From UBA525 sp964589765 (GTDB lineage: Archaea > Nanobdellota > Nanobdellia > Woesearchaeales > UBA525), in NCBI GenBank assembly GCA_964589765.1, contig CAZPUM010000014.1, positions 1-31,120 of the forward strand: DNA of 31,120 nt, given 5' to 3'. Shown here in pieces: positions 1 to 7,482 of this stretch. Below the pieces are notes generated by a model. The model made no database searches. It saw only the letters and a program-made list of their open reading frames with translations, and had not been told where the DNA came from. The translations under genes were made by a program, and so were the position numbers. Every line of letters begins with the position of its first letter. The stretch's first letter is position 1.

Positions 1-849
1 GATGTCTATCTCTGCTGTGTATTTGTCGCCGTTAATCATCAGGCCTTCAAAGTTGGTTATCCTTATGTTTTCAGGTACTGTGATTGTGACGAAAACCGTT
101 ATTTCGTCGTCATGTTCGTTAGAGATATTTAGTGAGTACTTTCCTTTTTTATCCAGCTGAATCTCTCTTGGAGCGTCTGCCTCAAGAGTTACAGGTGTAT
201 CCAAGTCAATGGTCATCTCCGGACCTGTTTCGTTGTATGTGGTTGTGTCATATCTGTATGTCAGGTTTGGCTTGACGCTAAACTTGTCAAGGGTTTGAGA
301 ATTGAATGAGTACCTTACAGTATCTTTAGTGCCTGTTGGGAATGCTGAACGTTCGTAATAAACTGTGGAGATTCCTTTTTTTGGTCCTGCCGTGATTTTC
401 ACGCCTTCTGGGAACCTCTCTTCAAAGGTTAAGTCTCTAAGGTTGTACTCTCCTGTGTTCTCAAAGGTGAATATAACCTCAACGGTCTCGCCAGGTAGAG
501 GGTTGTTGTTGGAAACTGTTCTGGAGTATGATATTTCAGGGGTTTTTGTTGTGATTGTGATTTTGTAGTCCTGTAGTTCTTCGCCGGCTTCGTACTTGAC
601 CTCGTTCCCGTAGTCTGTGAAACAGTATTTTGTTAGTCCTTCCTCAACGCAGTCAGCGTATGATATGAAGATGAGTCTTCCTCCGACCCCTAAAAGGACG
701 CTGTCGCCATCTGTTCCTTCAACACTATAGACTACCCCATCAGCTTCAAAAGTCTCTCCTGAAAAATACCATCCTGAGTGTCCTGATGTTTCTGCTAGCA
801 CTCCGTTGGCTAGAATAATTAGGATTAACAGAAGCAAGTACCTCTTCAT
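1..849 (-). CDS. Secreted cell-surface protein, 3' end cut by window edge
   Basis: I translated this open frame by hand; 283 residues are visible and the frame runs off the left edge. It starts with a signal peptide (MKRYLLLLILIILANGVLA, likely cut before ETSG). The first mature part (about 25-85) has two cysteines in the pattern SYADC...KYCF, a style seen in surface proteins of DPANN archaea. From about residue 105 it resembles CARDB/DUF11-type beta-sandwich repeats, which are common in extracellular adhesins and S-layer-associated proteins. The ATG at 849 lies 26 bp from a strong TATA box, so the start is well supported and the mRNA is probably leaderless. It lies directly downstream of the main S-layer gene but has its own promoter. 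The exact function is unknown; a surface or adhesion role is inference. Confidence 0.8.
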   Translation of the reverse strand, partial: MKRYLLLLILIILANGVLAETSGHSGWYFSGETFEADGVVYSVEGTDGDSVLLGVGGRLIFISYADCVEEGLTKYCFTDYGNEVKYEAGEELQDYKITITTKTPEISYSRTVSNNNPLPGETVEVIFTFENTGEYNLRDLTFEERFPEGVKITAGPKKGISTVYYERSAFPTGTKDTVRYSFNSQTLDKFSVKPNLTYRYDTTTYNETGPEMTIDLDTPVTLEADAPREIQLDKKGKYSLNISNEHDDEITVFVTITVPENIRITNFEGLMINGDKYTAEIDI

Positions 850-870
850 GACAAGAAACCGTGTTCCGGG

Positions 871-880
871 TTATATAAAC
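871..880 (-). promoter_or_regulatory. TATA box of the partial secreted protein
   Basis: Minus-strand GTTTATATAA is centred 26 bp upstream of the ATG at 849, the usual archaeal spacing from TATA box to transcription start. The transcript would therefore begin at or next to the start codon. Confidence 0.7.
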
Positions 881-894
881 GTGTCGAGAATAAT

Positions 895-951
895 AAAAGA
901 AAAATAAGAAAAAAAGGATTTAGGTTAAACTAGGTCCTAGGACCCGGTTTA
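895..951 (-). terminator. Hairpin plus T-tract after the S-layer gene
   Basis: A perfect 12-bp palindrome (GGTCCTAGGACC, 933-944) lies inside a longer inverted repeat (926-951) that begins in the S-layer stop codon. On the minus strand it is followed by a T-rich run (916-895). This looks like an intrinsic-type terminator for the highly expressed S-layer mRNA. Confidence 0.6.
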
Positions 952-3663
952 TTCTTCGAGCTGTTCCTCAACTTCTTCCTCAACTTCTTCCTCAATCATC
1001 TCTTCCATTTCTGAAACAGCGTTGACGGTAATACTGTTAAGGTCTGCTACGACAACCTCGACCTCGCTACCTTCCAGAGCATAGTCTGCATAGCTAGCAA
1101 GAACTCGGCTTGCACCCTGTGTGTCCTGTGCAGTGTAACCAGCGACCAAGAGAGCGACAGTGCTGCCGTACTCTTCAGCCTTGATCATAGCCTTGCCTTC
1201 TTCGAAGCCCTCAACACATTCGGTTGGGTTGTCCATGAAGTCAGCTGCTACTGTGTTTGCACATGGTCCACCTATGATGATGAGGTTCTCATCACCAAGA
1301 GCTGGTGCATCTCTGTCTAGGACAGCGATTCCAACAGCCAGTGGGTTTACCTTGTCTGCCTTGATAGAGCCAGCTCCACCTGCGCTTGCCTCAACAGTGC
1401 CTGCGGTCACGAAGACCTGCGCACGCCTCTGCTGAGATGGTACGTGTAGGGTTAGCTCTCCAGCGTCGTTGGTGCCTGTTGGGTCGTATGACTCAATCAG
1501 GATTCCGTAGTCAGTCATACCACGGTCGTAGTCATCGTCAGAGTCGTCGTTAACCAAATTGAACGCACTCCAGGTATTGCCGCTTGTTGCCAATGGTCCA
1601 ACATATCCTGCTGAAGCAGAGGTAACGTCTACAACATCTGTGCCTGTATTAACGCTTATAGTCCAGTTGAAGAACTCTCCTGATGGGGTTCTGCTTGAGT
1701 CGTCAAACTGTTCTCCAGGAACTGCAATCGACATGTTAACTGAAGTTGTTGTCCTGTTGCTGTTTGCGCTCTGGCTAGATGCCGGAGTTATGCCTCCTCC
1801 TGTGTTGTCGAAGTTGACTGTTGCACCGCCCTTCACAGTGAATCCAACCTGGATTCCGTCAAGTGCTGTGTCTCCGTCTAGGTCAATCATCAATGGATAA
1901 GCTAGGCTGTTCATTGATGCGTTTCCTACCCATACAGTGTATGAGTTTCCTTCAACAACTAGGTTCTCTGCTACACCGATGATCTCGTTTCCGATTCGTC
2001 CACCCGTTGTTGTGGTGTATGAAACTTCACGTGTCTCGCCGGTTGACATGTCGCTAAACGAGAGAATTCTCTCGCTTGTATCGATGTCTTCGTAGCGTAG
2101 AATGGAGCTGTCGTCCTTCTCGTCTGCGTTGGCTATGTCGTTCTCACTGAGAACAAAGTAGTCGTCATCGCCGATGAAGAAGTGCGTATCAGTTGCGTTC
2201 AACAAGATGCTGCTGTAACCAGCAACACCTGCGACGTTTGGCTCTGTGAACCAGAAGTCGTCATCGTCGTCTCCCCACTTACCAGTCTCCTTTGCGGTTA
2301 GCAAAGGAACTCCTGAGTAGGTCTTGCCTCTGATGTTTGTTGCGGTGAACTCATAGCTGTGGTCACTCTGTGAGTCAATCTCGACAGGGTATACTTCAGG
2401 CGTTGTTAGGCCTTGGTACATAACGTCGAATGTTGGGCTCAGTAGACCTTCAGGCTCGTCCAAGAACTCACGTACACCCATTCCAGGTGGAACGTAGATT
2501 GTGCTTCCAACGGAAGCGTCTGCAGTCAACCTGTACTTGATGTTCGTAATCTCGTAAGACGTGCTTGATACGTTGTTTCCACGGATGGATACTTCAGCAT
2601 CCTCGATGTTCTCCTCAGTGATTTCTACACCACTGTAGAACAGAGCGTCTTGCGTGATTGTGTCTCTGAACGTAATCTTGCTAGCACCAAGGAAGAAGCT
2701 TACTACTCCTTCTCTGCTGTTAACTAGTAGGTCACGTACACCAATCTCTAGTCCGCCAGATAGAACGTCTGTGTCGCCGTCACGCATGCTGTCGGTTAGC
2801 TCGCCGTTCACGCTGAACTTAGCTTCGTTTGTGGCAGATGTGCCTCCCGCACTTGGGTCGGAAACGAATACAAGTGTAACCTCGTAGTCTACTCCGTCAA
2901 TTGAGTACACTCTGGTCTCTCCTTCACGTAGTGTGTCGGAAATATCTCCAGCCATGAACTCTAGTGTCAAGTCAACACGGCCTGCGTCCAAAGTTGTGTC
3001 CACAATTGTAAACTCGGTTCCGAAGATATTGAAAACTTCATCTTCCAGGTCTTCCAAGTTGTTTGTGGCATCGTCCTCAGACTCAATTCCTTCTGTGAAC
3101 TCAATCTCCCACTCAAAGAATGGCGCATTGTCATCGATAACAAGGAAATCGCCCAAGACGTCGTCCTCATCCTCGACGTAGTTAACTGCCACGTCCTGTA
3201 GAGCTGTGTTTGCTGTTGTGCCTCCAAATCGCAAGTATTGGTAGTAGTCTGTGCTACCCTCATCAGTTGTGATCTGTCCGCCTTCAAGGGCTTCCAGCTC
3301 ACTTACTGTCAAGGTGTCATAGACATCTCCCAATGGTTCACGTATTTCTAGCATGTCGCTTCCTGCGTCAATCTCGAAAGCATCTCCTTCTAGGGATACT
3401 TCTCCAGCGACTCCTGGAATTTCAACAGTTTCTTCTGTAATGGATGCTGCCTGCAAGCTTGCAGAGATATCAATTGCACCCAAAACGTCTGCAGTAGCTG
3501 CTCGCTCACCTACGACGATCTTACCGTCAAACATTCCGTCTACGACGAAATTGTCTGGGTAATCCGCCAAATCGTATGCGAGTGCGCCCATAAGCGTTGA
3601 GCCTACGAGGGCTGCGCCGCTACCAAGCGTTACAGCCTTACGCACGATGTTTCGTACCTTCAT
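949..3663 (-). CDS. S-layer protein (MJ-type family)
   Basis: This 904-residue exported protein is very probably the main S-layer lattice protein. It has an N-terminal signal peptide ending near ALA-Y (residue 29-30). The mature start, DLADYPDNFV...IVVGERAATADV, is the hallmark N-terminus of the archaeal MJ-type S-layer family. Residues about 248-327 form a beta-rich module (GETRVYSIDG...VNGEL...GDT...LGA) that recurs three times in the 901-residue protein at 18339-21044. The C-terminal part has the family motif NLIIIGGPCANTVAA near residue 800, followed by a very acidic E-rich tail. The protein is strongly acidic and poor in cysteine. Strong expression is suggested by a near-perfect Shine-Dalgarno site, two TATA boxes and a long leader. 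A strong terminator follows the gene. Confidence 0.93.
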   Translation of the reverse strand: MKVRNIVRKAVTLGSGAALVGSTLMGALAYDLADYPDNFVVDGMFDGKIVVGERAATADVLGAIDISASLQAASITEETVEIPGVAGEVSLEGDAFEIDAGSDMLEIREPLGDVYDTLTVSELEALEGGQITTDEGSTDYYQYLRFGGTTANTALQDVAVNYVEDEDDVLGDFLVIDDNAPFFEWEIEFTEGIESEDDATNNLEDLEDEVFNIFGTEFTIVDTTLDAGRVDLTLEFMAGDISDTLREGETRVYSIDGVDYEVTLVFVSDPSAGGTSATNEAKFSVNGELTDSMRDGDTDVLSGGLEIGVRDLLVNSREGVVSFFLGASKITFRDTITQDALFYSGVEITEENIEDAEVSIRGNNVSSTSYEITNIKYRLTADASVGSTIYVPPGMGVREFLDEPEGLLSPTFDVMYQGLTTPEVYPVEIDSQSDHSYEFTATNIRGKTYSGVPLLTAKETGKWGDDDDDFWFTEPNVAGVAGYSSILLNATDTHFFIGDDDYFVLSENDIANADEKDDSSILRYEDIDTSERILSFSDMSTGETREVSYTTTTGGRIGNEIIGVAENLVVEGNSYTVWVGNASMNSLAYPLMIDLDGDTALDGIQVGFTVKGGATVNFDNTGGGITPASSQSANSNRTTTSVNMSIAVPGEQFDDSSRTPSGEFFNWTISVNTGTDVVDVTSASAGYVGPLATSGNTWSAFNLVNDDSDDDYDRGMTDYGILIESYDPTGTNDAGELTLHVPSQQRRAQVFVTAGTVEASAGGAGSIKADKVNPLAVGIAVLDRDAPALGDENLIIIGGPCANTVAADFMDNPTECVEGFEEGKAMIKAEEYGSTVALLVAGYTAQDTQGASRVLASYADYALEGSEVEVVVADLNSITVNAVSEMEEMIEEEVEEEVEEQLEE
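966..996. repeat. 12-bp tandem repeat coding the acidic S-layer tail
   Basis: The unit cttcttcctcaa is repeated about 2.5 times. On the minus strand it encodes the EEEVEEEVEE tail of the S-layer protein. Such in-frame repeats can change length without breaking the frame. Confidence 0.6.
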
Positions 3664-3845
3664 TCAGTACACCTCCTTGGTGTCTGTGACCTTCCACTCA
3701 CCTGGTGGGCGAGGGTAAAGGATTGTTTTGTTTGAGATGGCACCCTTGCTCTGGTATTCCTGGCCTCCATTCTCCTTGAGCGGAGGCAAGGCCAAGTATG
3801 CCTGAGAGCATACCACCTCGCTGATGGTGGAATGGTCCAGGTTTG
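3664..3845 (-). promoter_or_regulatory. Long structured 5' leader of the S-layer mRNA
   Basis: About 180 nt separate the promoter from the S-layer ATG, whereas most genes here are leaderless. On paper several stems form: CCACC/GGTGG (3813-3817 with 3826-3830), TATGC/GCATA (3797-3801 with 3808-3812) and TGGCCT/AGGCCA (3761-3766 with 3789-3794, with an inner CTCC/GGAG). It could be a stabilising leader or a regulatory element. No known riboswitch consensus was recognised. Confidence 0.5.
3671..3678 (-). promoter_or_regulatory. Strong Shine-Dalgarno site of the S-layer gene
   Basis: Minus-strand AAGGAGGT sits 7 nt before the ATG at 3663. It matches the anti-SD almost fully and fixes the start codon. 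Confidence 0.85.
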
Positions 3846-3875
3846 TTTATATACTTTTCGTCGTGATTTATATAC
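3846..3875 (-). promoter_or_regulatory. Tandem TATA boxes upstream of the S-layer gene
   Basis: The sequence tttatatac (plus-strand spelling) occurs twice, at 3846-3854 and 3867-3875, 21 bp apart. Initiation about 25 bp downstream on the minus strand would give leaders of roughly 160 and 180 nt. Either box could also work on the plus strand, but no plus-strand gene follows. Confidence 0.55.
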
Positions 3876-4130
3876 TACTAAGGGGAGGCGCTATTGCGCC
3901 TGTTTTCGGCCTTTTCAGGGCTTGAAACTTTAGAATTTTTACGTTTCACGGCAGGGTGTGGAAAAAGCCACACTGGACTTTTTAGCCTTTCTGAAATAAA
4001 TATTTGACCTTCATAGAATTTCGTCACAATTTGGTAACACTTATGGTTTTTTGTGAAAATCACGGTTTTTCCACACGGTTTGTTTGAGTCTTGCGTTGAA
4101 GAAAGAAATATGTGATTTTTACATTGGAAA
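3876..4130. other. Non-coding gap with hairpins
   Basis: I see no convincing gene in this 255-bp gap. It holds hairpins GGCGC-TATT-GCGCC (3887-3900), GTGTGG-AAAAAG-CCACAC (3956-3973) and GTGA-AAA-TCAC (4053-4063). The 11-mer GTGTGGAAAAA at 3956-3966 recurs inverted at 4066-4076. It may be the 3' trailer of the tRNA transcript or hold a small RNA. Confidence 0.4.
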
Positions 4131-4213
4131 TGTGGGGTGCAGGATTCGAACCTGCGTAGGCATGAGCCACTGGATCCTAAGTCCAGCTCGTTTGACCACT
4201 CCGACAACCCCAC
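4131..4213 (-). tRNA. tRNA-Leu (anticodon UAG)
   Basis: The minus strand folds as a class II tRNA. The 7-bp acceptor stem pairs GTGGGGT with ACCCCAC and the discriminator is A. The anticodon loop is CTTAGGA closed by CTGGA/TCCAG, giving anticodon UAG, which reads CUA and other CUN Leu codons. A long variable arm and a T-arm GCAGG-TTCGAAT-CCTGC are present. CCA is not encoded and no intron is seen. A TATA-like box lies about 32 bp upstream. Confidence 0.95.
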
Positions 4214-4240
4214 TTAGGATATCTACGGCACAACATGTTT

Positions 4241-4250
4241 CTTTAAAATT
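4241..4250 (-). promoter_or_regulatory. TATA-like box of tRNA-Leu
   Basis: Minus-strand AATTTTAAAG is centred about 32 bp upstream of the tRNA 5' end and lies directly after the toxin gene's stop codon. Confidence 0.45.
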
Positions 4251-4505
4251 CTATCGTTTGTATATTTTGCTTCTGTGATCAAAAACGGCGACGGTGATTA
4301 TTTTGTTGTTAATATCAACATCAATAACTGCGCGGTAATCTCCAATTCTTAGTTTGTAACAATTCCTTTTGGAATAATGTTCAAGATATCTGAAAGGCTC
4401 TTTCTTCAATAGTTTCAGTTTATCTCTAACTCTACAATAATCATTTTTAGGCAATCTAGAAATCCTCTTCTGTGCGTTTCTAAACACTCTGACGCTATAA
4501 CTCAT
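4251..4505 (-). CDS. RelE/ParE-family toxin
   Basis: This 84-residue protein matches the RelE mRNA-interferase fold. It has an N-terminal basic strand (YSVRVFRNAQKRISRLPK), a basic helix, then the core LRIGDYRAVIDVD and the C-terminal FDHRSKIYKR. The arginines in the core and in DHR are the usual ribosome or mRNA contacts. By family knowledge it would cleave mRNA on the ribosome when not bound by its antitoxin. It overlaps the antitoxin gene upstream by 11 bp, a classic type II arrangement that implies translational coupling. Activity in this organism is not shown. Confidence 0.85.
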   Translation of the reverse strand: MSYSVRVFRNAQKRISRLPKNDYCRVRDKLKLLKKEPFRYLEHYSKRNCYKLRIGDYRAVIDVDINNKIITVAVFDHRSKIYKR

Positions 4506-4656
4506 CTATGTCTACAAATTCGGAAGGGGGTGACTTTCTGGAGATATCTAGGTCTTTAGAAGCTTGAACGGACAGATCATAATCCTCTGTAATGATTTCT
4601 TTTAGGTGGGCAACCTCTTTCTTCAAATCATCTATCTCTTTCTGTAAAGTCTCCAT
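4495..4656 (-). CDS. Small antitoxin paired with the RelE toxin
   Basis: This 53-residue gene was found by hand translation. The product starts METLQKEIDDLKKEVAHLKEI, a short coiled coil, and continues with an acidic, probably flexible tail ending EFVDIDEL. The charge pattern and length fit archaeal RelB-like antitoxins whose tail wraps around the toxin. The ATG lies 32 bp from a TATA box and the gene overlaps the toxin start by 11 bp. No DNA-binding domain is obvious in the short N-terminus, so autoregulation is uncertain. Confidence 0.75.
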   Translation of the reverse strand: METLQKEIDDLKKEVAHLKEIITEDYDLSVQASKDLDISRKSPPSEFVDIDEL

Positions 4657-4687
4657 GTTTGTCACTTATTCAAATCTGTTTTTCACC

Positions 4688-4695
4688 CTTTTATA
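4688..4695 (-). promoter_or_regulatory. TATA box of the toxin-antitoxin operon
   Basis: Minus-strand TATAAAAG lies about 35 bp upstream of the antitoxin ATG at 4656 and would give a leader of only a few nucleotides. Confidence 0.6.
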
Positions 4696-4740
4696 CATTG
4701 CTAACGGGTTTTTAAACAGGTTCTAAGAATAATTCGGAAA

Positions 4741-4902
4741 TTAACCGTTCCAGGCAAAGGTCCTGACTTTGGCTGTCTTTCCGTAACCGCATGAGGCACA
4801 CTTGTGTTTTCTCACGTGGTAAGAGTGTAGGCCGCACCTTCTGCATGTGATGTGGCTTGTCTTGCCCGACTTTCTACCCATGCTTGGTGTGCCTTTAGTC
4901 AT
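4741..4902 (-). CDS. rpl37e: Ribosomal protein eL37
   Basis: This 53-residue gene was recovered by hand. It begins MTKGTPSMGRKSGKTSHITC and carries the eL37 zinc-binding pattern CRRCGLHSY...KCASCGYG, followed by the basic tail ending AKVRTFAWNG. It is a large-subunit component that binds 23S rRNA. It is the last gene of an eS8-LSm-eL37 operon; the LSm-eL37 pairing is conserved across archaea. Its start lies 2 nt beyond the LSm stop, with a purine-rich SD inside the LSm end. Confidence 0.95.
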   Translation of the reverse strand: MTKGTPSMGRKSGKTSHITCRRCGLHSYHVRKHKCASCGYGKTAKVRTFAWNG

Positions 4903-4904
4903 TC

Positions 4905-5147
4905 TTACTCACTTCCTGCAGGATTAATCAGTGTGATGGTGTCTCCACGGATGAATACTAGTCCCATCTTTCTCTTAATCTGGCCGTCTTCGTGCTCTTC
5001 TGCACTTTCCAGAACTGTGTTGATGTGGATATCAAACGCCTGTAAAACGCCGACAAAGCTTCTTCCGTTCTTAAGCTCTACAATCACACGCTTTCCGCGT
5101 GACATGTTGAGCGCATCCAATGGTCTTGTTCCATCCATTTTGTTCAC
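4905..5147 (-). CDS. LSm (Sm-like archaeal) RNA-binding protein
   Basis: This 80-residue protein has both Sm motifs. Sm1 is VIVELKNGRSFVGVLQAFDIHINTVL and Sm2 ends VFIRGDTITLI. Such proteins form heptameric rings that bind U-rich RNA and take part in RNA processing. It follows eS8 by one nucleotide and precedes eL37, the conserved archaeal context. A second ATG at residue 4 (MDGTRPLDAL) is an equally plausible start. Confidence 0.93.
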   Translation of the reverse strand: MNKMDGTRPLDALNMSRGKRVIVELKNGRSFVGVLQAFDIHINTVLESAEEHEDGQIKRKMGLVFIRGDTITLINPAGSE

Positions 5148-5148
5148 C

Positions 5149-5529
5149 TTACTCTAGGACTGCGTTCAAAACGCCGTCCTGACCGGGCCTGCTTGTAACG
5201 CGGGCTCTGCCTTTATCTGTTTCAATAATTGTGCCTTTTGTGATAATATTTCGTCTTGCGAAGTTTCTGTTTGCTGGGTTTTCAGCAACACTTGAAACTT
5301 TTGCCTTAACATACTTCTTGGCCTTTGTGTCGAAAAGATTGACTGTGGTGGTCTCGAAAAGTCTCTGTTTGACGTTTCCGCCCTTTGTGCCAATCTCTTT
5401 TCTTCGCTCTTTATCTCCGACCTTTGTTCTGGTCGGGGTTCTGCCGAGCATATGTGTTCTTTTTGACAATGTGCTACGATAACGTCCCCCTGTGGGCTTT
5501 CTTCGTGCACGTGCCTGTACTATAACCAT
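5149..5529 (-). CDS. rps8e: Ribosomal protein eS8
   Basis: The product from the ATG at 5529 is 126 residues, beginning MVIVQARARRKPTGGRYRST, the typical eS8 start. It continues with GRTPTRTKVG and ends with the family signature ITKGTIIETDKGRARVTSRPGQDG. A longer in-frame start 22 codons upstream exists but would cross the TATA box, so it is rejected. The TATA box lies 26 bp upstream, implying a leaderless mRNA. It heads the operon with LSm and eL37. Confidence 0.95.
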   Translation of the reverse strand: MVIVQARARRKPTGGRYRSTLSKRTHMLGRTPTRTKVGDKERRKEIGTKGGNVKQRLFETTTVNLFDTKAKKYVKAKVSSVAENPANRNFARRNIITKGTIIETDKGRARVTSRPGQDGVLNAVLE

Positions 5530-5550
5530 GTTGCACGGCAACTTCAAGTG

Positions 5551-5560
5551 TTTTATAAAG
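5551..5560 (-). promoter_or_regulatory. TATA box of the eS8-LSm-eL37 operon
   Basis: Minus-strand CTTTATAAAA is centred about 26 bp before the eS8 ATG. Confidence 0.7.
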
Positions 5561-5632
5561 GTTGTGCTAAGGTGGTTGGGAATCAACCAACCCATTATTC
5601 TTAACTACTTTTTAGTGATTACAAAACAAAAA

Positions 5633-5644
5633 TTATTTAAATAA
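5633..5644 (+). promoter_or_regulatory. TATA box of the 165-residue gene
   Basis: The palindromic ttatttaaataa is centred 25 bp before the ATG at 5663, consistent with a leaderless mRNA. Confidence 0.6.
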
Positions 5645-5662
5645 ATAGACAAAAAAAGCATT

Positions 5663-6160
5663 ATGGATAACAGGCTTTGGAACCTATCATACAGGATTGG
5701 CAATTTCGAGAGAATTAAAGATATCCCTGTGAATCTTGATAACCCTAACTCAGTCAGGAGATTTCTTTCAGAGGCGTACAAGATAGTAAATAGAACCGTC
5801 GATGAAAAATGGCCTGCCCAAAGGCAACGTTTCAGAGTTGCCGACCGCGCGGTCAGAAAAGCAAACAGTTCCAAGGACCTTGGTTCAACAACGGCACTAG
5901 TTGGGTATGCCGATAAAAAATCAAGAAGGCCATCTCTATTAATCGGGGTGGATATTTTCGAGAACGGCATTAAAGGGTTCGGGGACAATATAGGACGTGT
6001 TGTTGTTGCGCACAACACTTCTGACAGTTTCAAGTACGCATTTGTAGGGGGTTCAACAGGGCTTACTCTTGAAAACTTTCTAACAAGTGAAGAAAGGCGC
6101 CTGGAACGGACTTATGGTCTTCCTGTTTCAGTATACCTTGGAGAGCCCGACGCAATCTGA
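5663..6160 (+). CDS. Protein of unknown function (165 aa)
   Basis: I do not recognise this soluble protein. It has no signal peptide or membrane segment. The N-terminal half is mixed and basic (RFLSEAYKIVNRTVDEKWPAQRQRFRVADRAVRKA). The middle contains TTALVGYADKKSRRPSLLIGVDIFENG and the end is LTLENFLTSEERRLERTYGLP. The ATG is placed by a TATA box 25 bp upstream. Its promoter region lies back to back with the eS8 operon. Codon use looks like its neighbours, so there is no sign of recent transfer. Confidence 0.75.
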   Translation: MDNRLWNLSYRIGNFERIKDIPVNLDNPNSVRRFLSEAYKIVNRTVDEKWPAQRQRFRVADRAVRKANSSKDLGSTTALVGYADKKSRRPSLLIGVDIFENGIKGFGDNIGRVVVAHNTSDSFKYAFVGGSTGLTLENFLTSEERRLERTYGLPVSVYLGEPDAI

Positions 6161-6163
6161 AAC

Positions 6164-6172
6164 CTTTATATA
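6164..6172 (+). promoter_or_regulatory. TATA box of the 119-residue gene
   Basis: The sequence ctttatata lies just after the upstream stop codon. Initiation near 6193 leaves a short leader containing GAGGTGA, a Shine-Dalgarno site, 4 nt before the GTG start. Confidence 0.65.
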
Positions 6173-6204
6173 GCCAGTTTGACCAGTAACCCCCGAGGTG
6201 AGCC

Positions 6205-6564
6205 GTGGCATTTGACAAACTGAAGTTCTGGAAGAAAGATGATGACCTCGGCTTTAGCTCTGATAACGACCTCGGCTTAAGCGATAGTGGAGTCCCATCA
6301 TACTCATCAGAGTCTGAACATGACCCGATGTCGCACCCTGATTTTCAGCAACCTCAACAGCAGTATCCCGAACCCGCATCATTTCCTGGTCAGCAACAGC
6401 CTGAACAGTACGATGTTCATGAACAGGCTATCGGTTCAAGGGATGTTGAGCTTATTCTTGCGAAGCTCGACATGATAAAGTCAGAGCTTGACAGCCTGCA
6501 CCAGCGGGTCAGAAAGATAGAGCAGGCTACAGAGACTCAGCAACAACAAAAAAAGTACTGGTAG
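6205..6564 (+). CDS. Acidic/Q-rich small protein with C-terminal coiled coil
   Basis: This 119-residue protein starts with GTG, chosen by the SD site GAGGTGA 4 nt upstream. The N-terminus MAFDKLKFWKKDDD is followed by a disordered S/D/Q/P-rich linker (about 15-75). A coiled coil follows (DVELILAKLDMIKSELDSLHQRVRKIEQ) and then a Q-rich tail. The basic or amphipathic N-terminal tag plus coiled coil recalls small conserved DPANN proteins of unknown role, possibly membrane-associated or adaptor-like. No function is assigned. Its stop abuts the stop of convergent sppA. Confidence 0.75.
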   Translation: MAFDKLKFWKKDDDLGFSSDNDLGLSDSGVPSYSSESEHDPMSHPDFQQPQQQYPEPASFPGQQQPEQYDVHEQAIGSRDVELILAKLDMIKSELDSLHQRVRKIEQATETQQQQKKYW

Positions 6565-7482
6565 TTATCTTAGCTGAGGCACAAACCATTCTGCGTCAAC
6601 AGGCAGGGGACTATCCGACTTAATCCCAAACAGTTCCCCAAACAAAGATTGTTCAGTCTCGAAAATCTTTGTGGAAATCTTCTCTCCTGTGACATTCTCT
6701 AAGTATGCGATGACCTCTGCTTCTCCACCGAGCTCATCAACCAGTCCTAACTCAAAGGCTTCAGATCCAAGGTAGATGCTTCCGTCAGCATACTTTTCCA
6801 CCTCTGTAAAACTCATGTTTCTGTTCTCAGCCACCTCTTCAATAAAGAACACGTGAATCTTGTCCAGCTTCTCCTGTAAGTACTCTCTCTCGCTTTTTTC
6901 CAGAGTTCTATAAGGACTTCCAACATCTTTTTTACTGCCTGAAACAAGCCTGTTACTGGTGACGTTCCATTCATCAATAAAATCCTCAAAGCTCAGATAA
7001 CTGCCATAAACACCTATGCTACCGGTCATGCTCATTCTGTTGGCAACTACGTAATCAGAGTTTGAAGCTATCCAATAGGCCCCGGAGGCACCAACGTCGC
7101 GAATCCACGCGACAACAGGCTTGCCTTCGGCACGGACTTTCATAACAGCGGTTCCTATCTCATCACTTGCTACTGGAGTTCCTCCAGGACTGTTAATCTC
7201 AATAATCACCGCTTTGATGCTGGTGTCTTTGGCAGCTTTGTCAAGCAGCATCACAGTCTCTCTGCTACTGACGAAACCGCTTGAGAAAAGACCTCCTGCG
7301 CTATCGCCCATAATCGGACCAGTTATTCTGATAACTGCTGTGTTTTTTCCCAGAGTGCTGGAGCTGGAACTTAATGATAGAATCGCAGCTATCATAACTG
7401 CCATGATAAACAGTGCGAAAAGAAGGCCAACACTGACCCATATCTTTGTGCTCATTGGTATCTCTTTACTCTTTTTTGGCAT
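6565..7482 (-). CDS. sppA: Signal peptide peptidase SppA (S49 family)
   Basis: This 305-residue protein has one N-terminal membrane segment (about 14-38) and an extracytoplasmic ClpP-like fold. Family motifs are NSPGGTP (98-104) and VGASGAYW, with the predicted nucleophile Ser133. The predicted general-base Lys185 lies in SGSKKDVGSPYR. It should degrade leftover signal peptides in or at the membrane with a Ser/Lys dyad, as in archaeal SppA of Thermococcus. Its ATG overlaps the stop of the upstream RDD gene (TGATG), so the two are translationally coupled. Confidence 0.95.
   Translation of the reverse strand: MPKKSKEIPMSTKIWVSVGLLFALFIMAVMIAAILSLSSSSSTLGKNTAVIRITGPIMGDSAGGLFSSGFVSSRETVMLLDKAAKDTSIKAVIIEINSPGGTPVASDEIGTAVMKVRAEGKPVVAWIRDVGASGAYWIASNSDYVVANRMSMTGSIGVYGSYLSFEDFIDEWNVTSNRLVSGSKKDVGSPYRTLEKSEREYLQEKLDKIHVFFIEEVAENRNMSFTEVEKYADGSIYLGSEAFELGLVDELGGEAEVIAYLENVTGEKISTKIFETEQSLFGELFGIKSDSPLPVDAEWFVPQLR

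Noticed and set aside
1160..3562. Several plus-strand open frames opposite the S-layer gene
   Set aside because: They mirror the S-layer codons; low-complexity Ser/Thr/Pro translations and no start signals.
3878..4213. 111-codon open frame on the minus strand
   Set aside because: It begins inside tRNA-Leu and its translation looks random; the tRNA explains the conserved part.
5605..6033. 142-codon minus-strand open frame opposite the 165-residue gene
   Set aside because: It has no promoter or SD, and its hydrophobic-looking product is a shadow of the plus-strand gene, which has a well-placed TATA box.
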